Source: JAHBXC01 sp964350875 (GTDB lineage: Bacteria; Planctomycetota; Phycisphaerae; Phycisphaerales; UBA1924). From it: a DNA stretch of 17,456 nt. The stretch's first letter is position 1. Every line of letters begins with the position of its first letter. Positions 7,111 through 15,767 of this stretch are shown here, piece by piece. A model generated the notes under the pieces. That model ran no database searches and was not told the DNA's origin. It was given only the letters and a program-made list of their open reading frames with translations. The DNA is taken from assembly GCA_964350875.1 (NCBI GenBank), contig CAYGLT010000049.1, positions 1-17,456 on the forward strand, given 5' to 3'. The position numbers were made by a program, and so were the translations under genes.

Positions 7111-8451
7111 ATGAGTCGTTCGGAAGAACTGGTGCGTCGCCGCGACGCCGTCGTGTGCCCCGGAGTGAGCCGCGTGTCGACCCTGACCGCCGCGAGCGCG
7201 AAGGGCGCGATCATCACCGACATGGACGGCCGGGAGTACATCGACTTCGCGGGCGGCATCGGCGTGATGAACATCGGGCACTCGGACCCGGGCGTGGTGA
7301 AAGCGATCGCCGAGCAGTCGGCGAAACTCCAGCACACCTGCATCCATGTCGCGACCTACGAGCCGTATGTCGCGCTGTGCGAGGAGTTGGCGTCGCTGTT
7401 CCCGCACGGGCGCAACGGCGAGGCGACGAAGGTCGTGCTCGTGAACACGGGCGCCGAGGCGGTCGAGAACTCGATCAAGATCGCGCGGCAGGCGACCGGG
7501 CGCGACGCGGTGATCTGCTTCACCGGCGCGTTCCACGGGCGCACGCTGCTCTGCTCGACGCTGACCTCGAAGGTCGCCTACAAGCAGGGGTGCGGGCCGT
7601 TCGCGCCGGAGGTGTACCGCGTGCCGTTCCCGCGCGCGCTGGCGGGCGAGCGCTCGCTGAGCGAGGCGGAACTGGTGGAGCGTGAACTCGGTCGTCTGCG
7701 CGCGGCGTTCAAGGACACCGTGGCCGCGAGCGATGTCGCGGCGATCATCATCGAGCCGGTGCAGGGCGAGGGCGGGTTCTGCGTCGCGCCGCGCGGGTAC
7801 CTTCAGGGCCTGCGGAAACTGTGCGATGAGCACGGCATCGTGCTGATCTTTGATGAAGTGCAGTCGGGCTTCTGCCGCACGGGCAAGTGGTCCGCGTACG
7901 AGCATTCGGGCGTGATCCCGGACCTTTCGACCTGGGCGAAGTCGATGGGCGGCGGGATGGTGATCTCGTCGGTGATCGGCACGGCCAAGATCATGGACAA
8001 GGTGACGCCCGGCACGCTGGGCGGGACCTACGGCGGCAACCCGGTGTCGTGCGCGGCGGCGCTGGCGGCGATCGAGTCGATGAAGAAACTCGATCTGAAC
8101 GCGCGGGGCGCGGCGATCGGCAAGACGATCCGCTCGCGCTTCGAGGAACTGCGCAAGACGGTGAAGGCCGTGACCGAGGTGCGCGGTCTCGGCGCGATGG
8201 TCGCGCTGGAGATGTGCGAGGACGGGGACGAACTCCGCCCGGCGACCTCGATCGTGAAGAGCATCGCCGACGCGTGCCGCGAGCGCGGCGTGATCGTGAT
8301 CGCGGCGGGCGTGCACAGCAATGTGATCCGCGTGCTCTCCCCGCTGGTGATCACGGATGAACAACTGAGCCGCGGGCTCGACATTTTGTGTGAAGAGATC
8401 GAGCGTCATGCCGGTTCCGCCCCGCGCCGAGTCGCGACGGCGTCTGCCTGA
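7111..8451 (+). CDS. gabT: class III PLP aminotransferase, 4-aminobutyrate aminotransferase type
   Basis: This 446-residue protein shows the class III (omega-amino) aminotransferase signature: NTGAEAVENSIKIAR for cofactor phosphate binding, FTGAFHGRT, IIEPVQGEGG, IFDEVQSGFCRTG with the pyridine-binding Asp248, and TWAKSMGGGM with the PLP lysine at 277. GGTYGGNPVSCAAALA follows. Such enzymes move the terminal amino group of GABA, 5-aminovalerate, putrescine or acetylornithine to 2-oxoglutarate. The neighbouring GabD-type dehydrogenase favours a GABA-like substrate, but a diamine or acylated diamine is possible in this context. AGGAGG at 7096-7101 supports the start. The gap to the next gene is 20 bases. 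Family is certain; substrate is not. Confidence 0.93.
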   Translation: MSRSEELVRRRDAVVCPGVSRVSTLTAASAKGAIITDMDGREYIDFAGGIGVMNIGHSDPGVVKAIAEQSAKLQHTCIHVATYEPYVALCEELASLFPHGRNGEATKVVLVNTGAEAVENSIKIARQATGRDAVICFTGAFHGRTLLCSTLTSKVAYKQGCGPFAPEVYRVPFPRALAGERSLSEAELVERELGRLRAAFKDTVAASDVAAIIIEPVQGEGGFCVAPRGYLQGLRKLCDEHGIVLIFDEVQSGFCRTGKWSAYEHSGVIPDLSTWAKSMGGGMVISSVIGTAKIMDKVTPGTLGGTYGGNPVSCAAALAAIESMKKLDLNARGAAIGKTIRSRFEELRKTVKAVTEVRGLGAMVALEMCEDGDELRPATSIVKSIADACRERGVIVIAAGVHSNVIRVLSPLVITDEQLSRGLDILCEEIERHAGSAPRRVATASA

Positions 8452-8471
8452 AGGAAGGGAATCCGTCCGTT

Positions 8472-9482
8472 ATGCGTCCATACGCCATCGCAGGAATGCA
8501 ACTCCATGTGTCGGGCCGCCAGTCGAACCTGGCGCACCTGACCGACCGTCTCGAGATGCTCATGCTTCTGTACCCGTGGGTGCAGATGGTGGTGATGAGC
8601 GAGTTGGCCACCTTCGGCGGGTGGACGGGCAACGCGTTGCCGTTCCCGAACGAGATCGAGGACACCTACAGGCGCCTCGCGGAGAAGCACAAGATCTGGC
8701 TGCTCCCCGGGTCGCTGTACGAGAAGACGCCCGAGGGCATTTACAACACGACGCCGGTGATCGATCCGGACGGGAATGTCGTGGCGCGGTACCGCAAGAT
8801 GTTCCCGTTCATGCCCTATGAGGCGGGCGTGGAGCAGGGCACGGAGTTCTGCGTGTTCGATGTTCCCGATGTCGGCCGCTTCGGCGTGAGCATCTGCTAC
8901 GACATGTGGTTCCCGGAGACCTCGCGCTCGCTGGCGGCGATGGGCGCGGAGGTGATCCTCCACCCGACGCTGACGCCGAGCATCGATCGTGATGTCGAAC
9001 TCGCGATCGCGAAGGCGACGGCGGCGACGAATCAGTGCTTCGTGATCGACATCAACGGCGTGGGCGACGGCGGCAACGGTCGATCGATCCTGGTCGCGCC
9101 GTCGGGCGATGTGCTGTACGAGGCGGGCAGCGGCGAGGAACTGCTGCCCATCGAGATCGACCTGGAGCGCGTGCGCCGCTCGCGCGAGGTCGGGCTGAAG
9201 GGCCTCGGCCAGCCGCTCAAGAGTTTCCGTGACCGCAAGGTGGACTTCGATGTGTACAAGCGCGGGACGCCCGCGACGGCGTACCTCGACACGCTCGGGC
9301 CGCTGGAGAAGATGGCGCGCGGTTCGCGCGCGGGCATCGGCGTGAGTCTGCCCTACGGGAGCGCGGCGAAGACGCCTCCCGCGCAGGCTGACGCGCCGGC
9401 CGCGCCTCCCGCGGCGCCGCTGGATCCTGCGCCCGCGCAGCCGTATCAGGCGCCCGCGCCGCCGCTGGGGGGGCTGGGATGA
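8472..9482 (+). CDS. carbon-nitrogen hydrolase (nitrilase superfamily amidase)
   Basis: The catalytic triad of the nitrilase superfamily is visible: Glu44 in SELATFGG, Lys109 in YRKMFPF, and Cys142 in SICYDMWFPE. The core of about 290 residues is typical of amidases that release ammonia or a carbamoyl group from small amides. Given the decarboxylase, aminotransferase and ATP-grasp neighbours, plausible roles are an N-carbamoylputrescine-type amidase, an omega-amidase, or deacylation of a protected amine; sequence alone does not decide. The last roughly 40 residues (about 297-336) are an Ala/Pro-rich, probably disordered tail not usual in the family. GAAGG-type purines lie about a dozen bases before the ATG. 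Its stop overlaps the start of the next gene by four bases (ATGA), so the two are probably translationally coupled. Confidence 0.92.
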   Translation: MRPYAIAGMQLHVSGRQSNLAHLTDRLEMLMLLYPWVQMVVMSELATFGGWTGNALPFPNEIEDTYRRLAEKHKIWLLPGSLYEKTPEGIYNTTPVIDPDGNVVARYRKMFPFMPYEAGVEQGTEFCVFDVPDVGRFGVSICYDMWFPETSRSLAAMGAEVILHPTLTPSIDRDVELAIAKATAATNQCFVIDINGVGDGGNGRSILVAPSGDVLYEAGSGEELLPIEIDLERVRRSREVGLKGLGQPLKSFRDRKVDFDVYKRGTPATAYLDTLGPLEKMARGSRAGIGVSLPYGSAAKTPPAQADAPAAPPAAPLDPAPAQPYQAPAPPLGGLG

Positions 9483-12229
9483 GCCCACCTCCCAAGCGAG
9501 ACGACGGCGGGGGAGTGCGCCAGTACAACGCGCCGCAGTTGCGCATGGACACCTGGAACGAACTGCAGGTGCGTGTCTCGTGGCTGAAGGAGTACGCGCG
9601 GAGCGGGAAAGACCCGGCAGAGCCGCGTGCGCTGGTGGCGGAATCCCTCGCGGTGCTCAAGCAACTCGAGCGGTACTGGGCGTTCCCGGGCCACCTTCGG
9701 ATGGATGAACTCCAGCGTCTGTTCGAACGCAACGACTTCGGCGAACTCGCCGAGGAAGTCGGCGAGGTTGCGCGGCTGCTGGTCGGCGACGCGTACCGCG
9801 AGCGCGGCGGCGCAACGCAGGACACCCCCGGCGCCATCTCACGCCGGGACGCACGCTCGCACGGCGGGCGCGAGCGCGAGGAGAAACGCGGGCGCGGCAA
9901 GCCGTACTTCGAGGTGCTGTTCGTCGACGGGATGGACGCGTATGACGCGGAGGATCTGCGCGAGGGTTTCGCGGATTGTCGTCGCGATTCGGACGAGTTC
10001 ATCTACGATGTCGTGACCGCGCCGAGTCTGGAGGACGCGCTGATCGCGGTGCTGTTCAACCCGACGATTCAGGCGGTGTTCCTGCGGTACAACTACTCGT
10101 TCAAGAGCGAGATCACGCACCCGGCGCTCCGGCGGTACCTCGAGGTGCTGGAGCACGAGAAGTTCCCGGTGTGCTTCGGGGTGGACCGCAGCGTCGAGTT
10201 GTCGAAACTGCTGAGGCGACTGCGGCCGGAGCTGGACCTGTACCTCGTGACGGACACGCCGCTGGACCGGGTGGCGGGGAATCTGGGGAGCGAGTTCCGC
10301 CGCGCGTTCTACCGGCTCGAGCAGTACATGGAGCAGCACCTCACGATCCTGAAGGGCGTGAGGTCGCGGTTCGAGGCGCCGTTCTTCGAGGCGTTGCGCC
10401 GGTACAGCGCGAAACCGACGGGCGTGTTCCACGCGTTGCCGATCGCGCGCGGGAAATCGATGACCAGTTCGCACTGGGCGCGCGATCTGCTGGACTTCTA
10501 CGGGCCGAACATCTTTCTGGCGGAGACCTCGGCGACGAGCGGCGGGCTGGATTCGCTCCTGCAGCCGCGCGGGCCGATCAAGCGCGCGCAGGATATGGCG
10601 GCGCGGGCGTTCGGCGCGCGCGAGACTTTCTTCGTCACCAACGGCACCTCGACGGCGAACAAGATCGTTCTGCAGGCGCTGGTGCAGCCCGGCGACATCG
10701 TGCTGATCGACCGCGACTGTCACAAGTCGCACCATTACGGGATCGTGCTGGCCGGCGCCCACCCGGTGTACCTGGATTCGTACCCGCTGCAGCAGTACTC
10801 GATGTACGGCGCGGTTCCGATCACGGAGATCGAGGAGCGCCTGCACGAGTTGAAAGCGGCGGGCAAGCTCGACAAGGTCAGAATGCTTCTCCTGACCAAC
10901 TGCACCTTCGACGGGGTGACCTACGACCCGGAGATGGTCATGCGCCGGGTGCTGGCGATCAAGCCGGACATGATCTTCCTGTGGGACGAGGCGTGGTTCG
11001 GCTTTGCGCGGTTCAACCCGACACTGCGCCGGCGCACGGCGATGGACTCGGCGCACCGCCTGCGCTCGATGTTCAAGAGTTCGGAGTATCGCGAGAAATA
11101 CGCGAGGGCTCGGGCGGAGAACTCGCCCGAGTTCGCGTCGATGCCCGACCCGGAGCACGCGCGGGTTCGTGTGTACGCCACGCAATCGACGCACAAGACG
11201 CTGACCTCGCTCCGCCAGGGGTCGATGATCCATGTGTACGACGAGGACTTCGAGCAGAAGGTGAGCGACTCGTTCCACGAGGCGTTCATGACGCACACCT
11301 CGACCTCGCCCAACTACCAGATCCTCGCGTCGCTCGATGTCGGTCGTCGTCAGGTAGAGATGGAGGGGTACGAACTGGTCGAGGCGACGATCGGCCTCTC
11401 GATGATCCTGCGCGAACGCGTGCGCGAGCACCCGGCGATCCAGCGGTTCTTCTCGGTGCTGCGCCCCGCGGACATGATCCCGGCGGAGCACCGCGCGTCG
11501 GGGCTGGAGTTCTACTACGACTCCGAGTTGGGCTGGGGGAAGATGGACCGCGCGTGGCGGATGGACGAGTTCACGCTCGACCCGACGCGCGTCACGCTCC
11601 ATGTCGCGGCGACGGGTCTCGACGGCGATCAGTTCCGCCATCATCTGATGGACCGCTTCGACATCCAGATCAACAAGACCTCGCGGAACACCGCGCTCTT
11701 CCTCCCGAACATCGGGACGACGCGCGGCGACATCGCGTACCTGATCGAGGTGCTGGCGAACATCTCGCGCGAGGTGGAGGACCGGCTGTCGACAGAGAGC
11801 GCGTCGGGGCTGTCGATGCACACGGCGCGTGTGGATTCGCTGCTCGACGGGCCTCCCTTGCCGAACTTCAGCCGGTTCCACCCGGCGTTCCAGCCCGACG
11901 GGGGCGTGACGCCCGAGGGCGACCTGCGCAAGGCGTTCTTCCTTGCGTACGACGATGTGAACATCGACTGGGTGCGGATCACGCGCGACACGCTGCGCGC
12001 GATCGAGGGCGGGCGCCAGTTCGTGTCGGCGGGGTTCATCATCCCGTACCCGCCCGGGTTCCCGGTGCTGGTGCCCGGCCAGGTGGTGAGCCCGGAGATC
12101 ATCAGTTACCTGCTGGCCCTGGATGTGAAAGAGATCCACGGGTATCACCCGAACTACGGCATGCGCGTGTTCACGGAACGCGCGCTGGCGCAGGCGGAAT
12201 CACGGCGCGTTCGCGCGGCCACGCTTTGA
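9479..12229 (+). CDS. large PLP-dependent Orn/Lys/Arg decarboxylase-like enzyme
   Basis: This 916-residue protein matches the fold-type I decarboxylases of the AdiA/CadA/SpeC class. After an unrecognised N-terminal region (about 1-140), a receiver-like domain begins at YFEVLFVDGMDA. The PLP domain carries FVTNGTSTANK, DRDCHKSHHYG (His415 probably stacks on the cofactor), LWDEAWFG with Asp503, and ATQSTHKTLTSLRQGS with PLP lysine 573. The C-terminal domain ends near PNYGMRVF. These enzymes decarboxylate basic amino acids to agmatine, cadaverine or putrescine; which one cannot be read here. It is clearly longer than the ~710-755 residue enterobacterial enzymes, mainly through the N-terminal region, which includes a charged linker (about 105-140). 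The start overlaps the preceding stop. A non-decarboxylating role in this family branch cannot be excluded. Confidence 0.9.
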   Translation: MSPPPKRDDGGGVRQYNAPQLRMDTWNELQVRVSWLKEYARSGKDPAEPRALVAESLAVLKQLERYWAFPGHLRMDELQRLFERNDFGELAEEVGEVARLLVGDAYRERGGATQDTPGAISRRDARSHGGREREEKRGRGKPYFEVLFVDGMDAYDAEDLREGFADCRRDSDEFIYDVVTAPSLEDALIAVLFNPTIQAVFLRYNYSFKSEITHPALRRYLEVLEHEKFPVCFGVDRSVELSKLLRRLRPELDLYLVTDTPLDRVAGNLGSEFRRAFYRLEQYMEQHLTILKGVRSRFEAPFFEALRRYSAKPTGVFHALPIARGKSMTSSHWARDLLDFYGPNIFLAETSATSGGLDSLLQPRGPIKRAQDMAARAFGARETFFVTNGTSTANKIVLQALVQPGDIVLIDRDCHKSHHYGIVLAGAHPVYLDSYPLQQYSMYGAVPITEIEERLHELKAAGKLDKVRMLLLTNCTFDGVTYDPEMVMRRVLAIKPDMIFLWDEAWFGFARFNPTLRRRTAMDSAHRLRSMFKSSEYREKYARARAENSPEFASMPDPEHARVRVYATQSTHKTLTSLRQGSMIHVYDEDFEQKVSDSFHEAFMTHTSTSPNYQILASLDVGRRQVEMEGYELVEATIGLSMILRERVREHPAIQRFFSVLRPADMIPAEHRASGLEFYYDSELGWGKMDRAWRMDEFTLDPTRVTLHVAATGLDGDQFRHHLMDRFDIQINKTSRNTALFLPNIGTTRGDIAYLIEVLANISREVEDRLSTESASGLSMHTARVDSLLDGPPLPNFSRFHPAFQPDGGVTPEGDLRKAFFLAYDDVNIDWVRITRDTLRAIEGGRQFVSAGFIIPYPPGFPVLVPGQVVSPEIISYLLALDVKEIHGYHPNYGMRVFTERALAQAESRRVRAATL

Positions 12230-12242
12230 GAGGGAGAGTGTC

Positions 12243-13808
12243 ATGGGAGTGGGCAAGATCACGGACGCCGCGACGCAGATGAACGAGCAGGCCGCGTCGG
12301 GCTCGAAGAAACTGGGCAAGCCGCTGGTGTCGGACCTTGCTCCGACGAAGCGCGCGAAGAAGCTGCGCGGCATCTCGGATGTGCGCCGGTTCTTCTATCG
12401 AAACGACGAGCCGATCTACTTCATCAGCGCCACCCCGTTCAACCTGCTGGGCATGGACGAGTGGGTGCGCAACTTCACCTTCATCAACGCGATCGACTGC
12501 TTCGACGGCGAGCACCCGAATGTGTTCGTGCCCCCGGAGATCGAGCACGAGCCGTTCACCTCGATCGAGGACATCGTGAACTACCTGCTGAGCCACCCGG
12601 CGGTGCGGGAGTTCATCCGCGAGCGGGGTCCGGGCGGCAAGGCGGCGTTCCTGATGTTCGACGAGCGGACCGAGGAACTGTGCGCCGAGTTGGGGCTCAA
12701 GGTCTGCTTCCCGGCGGCGGCCCTGCGCAACGCGGTGGACGACAAGGTCGAGACCACGCGCATCGCCGAGCGGGCCAAGGTGAAGTGTGTCCCCAATGTG
12801 CTGGCGAAGGTGGACTCGTACGAGACGCTTCGGCGCGTCTCGAAGAAACTGGGCGACGATCTGGTGATCCAGACGGCGTACGGCGACTCGGGGCACACGA
12901 CCTTCTTCGTGTCGGATGAGGCGGACTTCAAGAAGCACGAGGAGGAGATCGTCGAGGCGCCGGAAGTGAAGATCATGAAGCGCATCCGTTGCCGCGGCTC
13001 GGCGATCGAGGCGTGCGTGACGAGGCACGGGACGATCTGCGGCCCGCTGATGACGGAACTGGTCGGATTCAAGGAGTTGACGCCGTACCGCGGCGGATGG
13101 TGCGGGAACGAGGTGTTCGCGGGCGCGTTCGACGCGAAGGTCCGGCGCAACGCGCGGAAGGCGACCATCGCGTTCGGCGAGGAACTTCGCGAGATGGGGT
13201 ACCGCGGGTACTTCGAGTTGGACTTCCTGACCGACCTCGACAGCGGGAAGGTGTACCTGGGCGAGTGCAACCCGCGCATCACGGGCGCGAGTTCGATGAC
13301 GAACCTCGCGGCGTTCGCGCACTCCGACGCGCCGCTGTTCGTGTTCCACCTGCTCGAGTGGATGCGCGTGAACCACGAGTACGACATCGACGAGTTGAAT
13401 TCCCGGTGGGCGGACAAGCGGAACATCGACACATGGAGCCAACTGGTCGTCAAGCACACGCCCGACACGGTGGACCGGATCACGAAGGCGCCGAAGTCGG
13501 GCATCTGGGAGTTGGACGAGGACGGCGGCGGGATCAAGTTCCTGCGCTCGCAGATGCACCGGCGCACGGTGAATCATGAGAACCGCGCGTTCTGGCTGCG
13601 CATCGCGGGTGAGGGCGACTACCGGTACGAGGGCGCGGATCTGGGGATCCTCGTGAGCCCCGGGCGGTTCATGGACGACGATTTCCAGTTGACGCCGCGC
13701 GCGAAGAAGTGGATCGAGGGGATCCGCGCGCAGTACGCGGGCGAGGTCGTGCCCGATGCGCCGATCCCCGCGAACGATCCTGACTTCGGCGGGTTCAAAC
13801 TGCTTTGA
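12243..13808 (+). CDS. ATP-grasp ligase (biotin-carboxylase-like) of unknown substrate
   Basis: This 521-residue protein carries an ATP-grasp domain at about residues 165-395. It shows DDKVETTRIAERAKV (Lys168), the flexible loop VIQTAYGDSGHTTF near 208-221, and the metal-binding end YFELDFL (Glu325) with GECNPRITGAS (Glu341, Asn343). ATP-grasp enzymes activate a carboxylate as an acyl phosphate and join it to an amine, thiol or other nucleophile. There is no biotinyl carrier or carboxyltransferase domain, so a carboxylase role is unlikely. The N-terminal 160 residues and about 120 C-terminal residues are unfamiliar. GAGAGGGAG lies just before the ATG, 13 bases after the decarboxylase stop. 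Context suggests ligation of an amino acid or short acid to an amine made by the decarboxylase; this is inference. Confidence 0.88.
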   Translation: MGVGKITDAATQMNEQAASGSKKLGKPLVSDLAPTKRAKKLRGISDVRRFFYRNDEPIYFISATPFNLLGMDEWVRNFTFINAIDCFDGEHPNVFVPPEIEHEPFTSIEDIVNYLLSHPAVREFIRERGPGGKAAFLMFDERTEELCAELGLKVCFPAAALRNAVDDKVETTRIAERAKVKCVPNVLAKVDSYETLRRVSKKLGDDLVIQTAYGDSGHTTFFVSDEADFKKHEEEIVEAPEVKIMKRIRCRGSAIEACVTRHGTICGPLMTELVGFKELTPYRGGWCGNEVFAGAFDAKVRRNARKATIAFGEELREMGYRGYFELDFLTDLDSGKVYLGECNPRITGASSMTNLAAFAHSDAPLFVFHLLEWMRVNHEYDIDELNSRWADKRNIDTWSQLVVKHTPDTVDRITKAPKSGIWELDEDGGGIKFLRSQMHRRTVNHENRAFWLRIAGEGDYRYEGADLGILVSPGRFMDDDFQLTPRAKKWIEGIRAQYAGEVVPDAPIPANDPDFGGFKLL

Positions 13809-14800
13809 GTGTTCCGGCGATCGATCTGCGGCTGACCTTCCGCGCGATGTCGGAGCGGGACCCGGGTGATCGGCTCGTGGATGTCGTGTCGGCGTACTGG
13901 CCTGCGTACAGGCGGTGGATCGGGCGCTCGATCGAGGACCCGCTGGCGGACGCGGCCCGCGCGGAGGCGATGCTGCACGCGCACATGCCGGAGATGGTCC
14001 CGATCTTCGTGCGCTTGCGCGGGATGATCGGGCCGGATCCGCACGCGACGAAATTCTTCAGTCTGTGGAAGCCGCCCCCGGTGGTGCGCGGGTGTTCGCA
14101 GGCGGTGTGGACGGACGGGGTGGATTCGGCGCTGGTTCGGAATTACGACCACGCGCCGCATTTGTGCGACGGGATCGTGCTGAGGAGCGAGTGGGGGGGC
14201 GTGCCGACGGTGTCGGTGACCGACTGTCTGTGGGGCGCTCTGGACGGGGTGAACGAGTCGGGCTTGTGCGTGGCGCTGGCGTTCGGCGGGCGGCCCGTGG
14301 TGGGGGACGGGTTCGCGGCGTCGCTGGTGGCGCGGTACATCCTGCAGACCTGCGCGACGGTGCGCGAGGCGGCGCGGATCCTGGCGCGCGTGCCGGTGTT
14401 CATGGCGTACACCTTCGTGCTGCTCGACGCGCACGGGGAGTTCGTGACGGCGTACACGGCGCCGGACCGACCGACGGTGTTCGAGCCGTCGCGCGCGAGC
14501 GCGAATCATCAGCAGCGGATCGAATGGCCCGCGTATGCCAAGTTCGTGCACTCGACCGAACGGGAGACACGCATCCGGGCGGCGCTCTCCCAGCCCGGGG
14601 TGGAACTCGAGAGCGTGGTGGAGAAATTCATGCGTGCGCCGATCTTTCGTACGGATTACGAGCGGGGGTCGGGGACGATCTACACCTCGGTGTACGAGCC
14701 GTCGGCGCGATCGGTGGAAATGCGGTGGCCGAAGGAGCGCGCGTCGTTCGCGATCGAGTCGTTCGAGGAGCGAACGATCGAGGTCGCGTACGGCGGGTGA
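13805..14800 (+). CDS. C45-type Ntn hydrolase / acyl-transferase-like protein
   Basis: This 331-residue protein resembles the acyl-CoA:6-aminopenicillanate acyltransferase (peptidase C45) group. RGCSQAVW places the expected nucleophile Cys97 directly after a glycine, and LVRNYD (Arg112-Asn113-Tyr114-Asp115) is the companion motif of the family. Known members cut themselves at the Gly-Cys bond to expose the N-terminal cysteine; the fungal enzyme does so at Gly102-Cys103, close to the position here. They hydrolyse or transfer amide-linked acyl groups. The start is TTG at 13805, overlapping the ATP-grasp stop by four bases (TTGA); the alternative is the ATG 14 codons later. It ends seven bases from the convergent MscS gene. 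As last gene of the operon it may undo or transfer the bond made by the ATP-grasp enzyme. Confidence 0.85.
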   Translation: MSVPAIDLRLTFRAMSERDPGDRLVDVVSAYWPAYRRWIGRSIEDPLADAARAEAMLHAHMPEMVPIFVRLRGMIGPDPHATKFFSLWKPPPVVRGCSQAVWTDGVDSALVRNYDHAPHLCDGIVLRSEWGGVPTVSVTDCLWGALDGVNESGLCVALAFGGRPVVGDGFAASLVARYILQTCATVREAARILARVPVFMAYTFVLLDAHGEFVTAYTAPDRPTVFEPSRASANHQQRIEWPAYAKFVHSTERETRIRAALSQPGVELESVVEKFMRAPIFRTDYERGSGTIYTSVYEPSARSVEMRWPKERASFAIESFEERTIEVAYGG

Positions 14801-14807
14801 GGGCCGG

Positions 14808-15767
14808 TCACTCGGTGTGCTGCTCGTCGGCGCGTTCGAGTTTGAGGGGCTGCTTGAAGGTGAGCGTGCGGTAGGGGAAGGGGATCTCGATCCCGGCTTC
14901 GTCGAGCGCGGTCTTGATGGCCTCGACGACCTGGTCGCGCGAACGGCGCTGATCGATGGGGCGCGAGCCGGTCCACCAGGCGACCTCGAAGTTGATGGAA
15001 CTGTCGGCGAATTCGTTGGCGAAGATCTCGACGGGGCGATCGTCGGAGACAGTGTCGCAGGCGGCGACGGCCTTGCGGATGACTTCGCGTGCGGGCGCGA
15101 CGCGCTCGCCGTAGGCGATGCCGCACACGATGGACATGCGGCGGAGGTTCTGCGAGGTGAGGATGTCGACGGGGTTCTTGTAGATGGTGGCGTTGGGGAC
15201 GATGACGAGGACGCCCTCAGTGGTGCGCAAGAGCGTGTTGCGCACGGTGATGTCCTCGACCCTGCCCATGAGGCCTTCGCATTCGATGAAGTCATCGACC
15301 TCGAAGGGGAAGCGCCAGAGGATGAGGATGCCGGCGAAGAAGTTCTCGAAGATGTCCTTGAAGGCGAGGCCGATGGCGAGCGAGCCGATGCCGAGGGCGG
15401 CGAGCGCGTCCTTGGGGGAGAGGTCGGGGAAGACGACCATCGCGGCGAGCATGAGCCCGGCGGTCCAGACCGCGATCGAGGCGAAACGCGACGCGAGGTC
15501 TTTGAGCGATCGGCGGACGGAGACGCGGCCCATGGCCTTCCGAGCGGATCGCTTGACGAGCCACGCGACGACGCCGGTCGCGAGGACGATGAAGATTCCG
15601 ACGATGATGAAGGGGAGGTGCCCGAGGAAGCCGAGCCAGACATCGTGGAGGGTGTCGAGAAGAACATTCGACGCTTCTTCGAAGGAGACATCGGAGAGGT
15701 CGTCGATCTCCGCGGCCGGGCGTTCCTCCGGCGCCTCGGCCCGTGATGTTGGGGTGGGCGGCGTCAT
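14808..15767 (-). CDS. MscS-type mechanosensitive ion channel
   Basis: This 319-residue protein has the small MscS layout. An acidic N-terminus precedes TM1 (about 51-71) and TM2 (about 94-113). TM3 and the gate region (about 119-155) read ALGIGSLAIGLAFKDIFENF, with the Gly/Ala pattern of the pore. The beta domain FIECEGLMGRVEDITVRNT and the motif VPNATIYKNPV follow, then the alpha/beta cage domain. The channel opens on membrane tension during hypo-osmotic shock and releases solutes. The ATG at 15767 is chosen because the sequence upstream of it on this strand lies in the divergent gap and in the neighbouring gene's leader; the ribosome site is weak. The stop is seven bases from that of the convergent C45 gene. 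Confidence 0.95.
   Translation of the reverse strand: MTPPTPTSRAEAPEERPAAEIDDLSDVSFEEASNVLLDTLHDVWLGFLGHLPFIIVGIFIVLATGVVAWLVKRSARKAMGRVSVRRSLKDLASRFASIAVWTAGLMLAAMVVFPDLSPKDALAALGIGSLAIGLAFKDIFENFFAGILILWRFPFEVDDFIECEGLMGRVEDITVRNTLLRTTEGVLVIVPNATIYKNPVDILTSQNLRRMSIVCGIAYGERVAPAREVIRKAVAACDTVSDDRPVEIFANEFADSSINFEVAWWTGSRPIDQRRSRDQVVEAIKTALDEAGIEIPFPYRTLTFKQPLKLERADEQHTE

Noticed and set aside
5626..8409. A 927-codon open frame on the minus strand opposite the dehydrogenase and aminotransferase genes
   Set aside because: It is rich in Arg, His, Asp and Ala with no domain motifs, lies antisense to two clearly conserved enzymes, and is explained by high G+C third-position bias.
9839..12148. 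A 769-codon open frame on the minus strand opposite the decarboxylase
   Set aside because: Same shadow composition, no motifs, fully antisense to a gene with PLP motifs.
9976..12282. A 768-codon plus-strand frame overlapping the decarboxylase
   Set aside because: Gly/Arg/Ala-rich frame-shifted reading of the decarboxylase; no domain features and no ribosome site.
12243..13808. ATP-grasp protein as a true biotin carboxylase
   Set aside because: No biotin carrier or carboxyltransferase genes nearby; the neighbours are amine-metabolism enzymes, and the similarity is limited to the general ATP-grasp core.
13619..15691. A 690-codon minus-strand frame covering the C45 gene and overlapping MscS
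   Set aside because: Its Ser/Pro/Arg-rich part is the frame-shifted MscS gene; the rest is antisense to the C45 gene.
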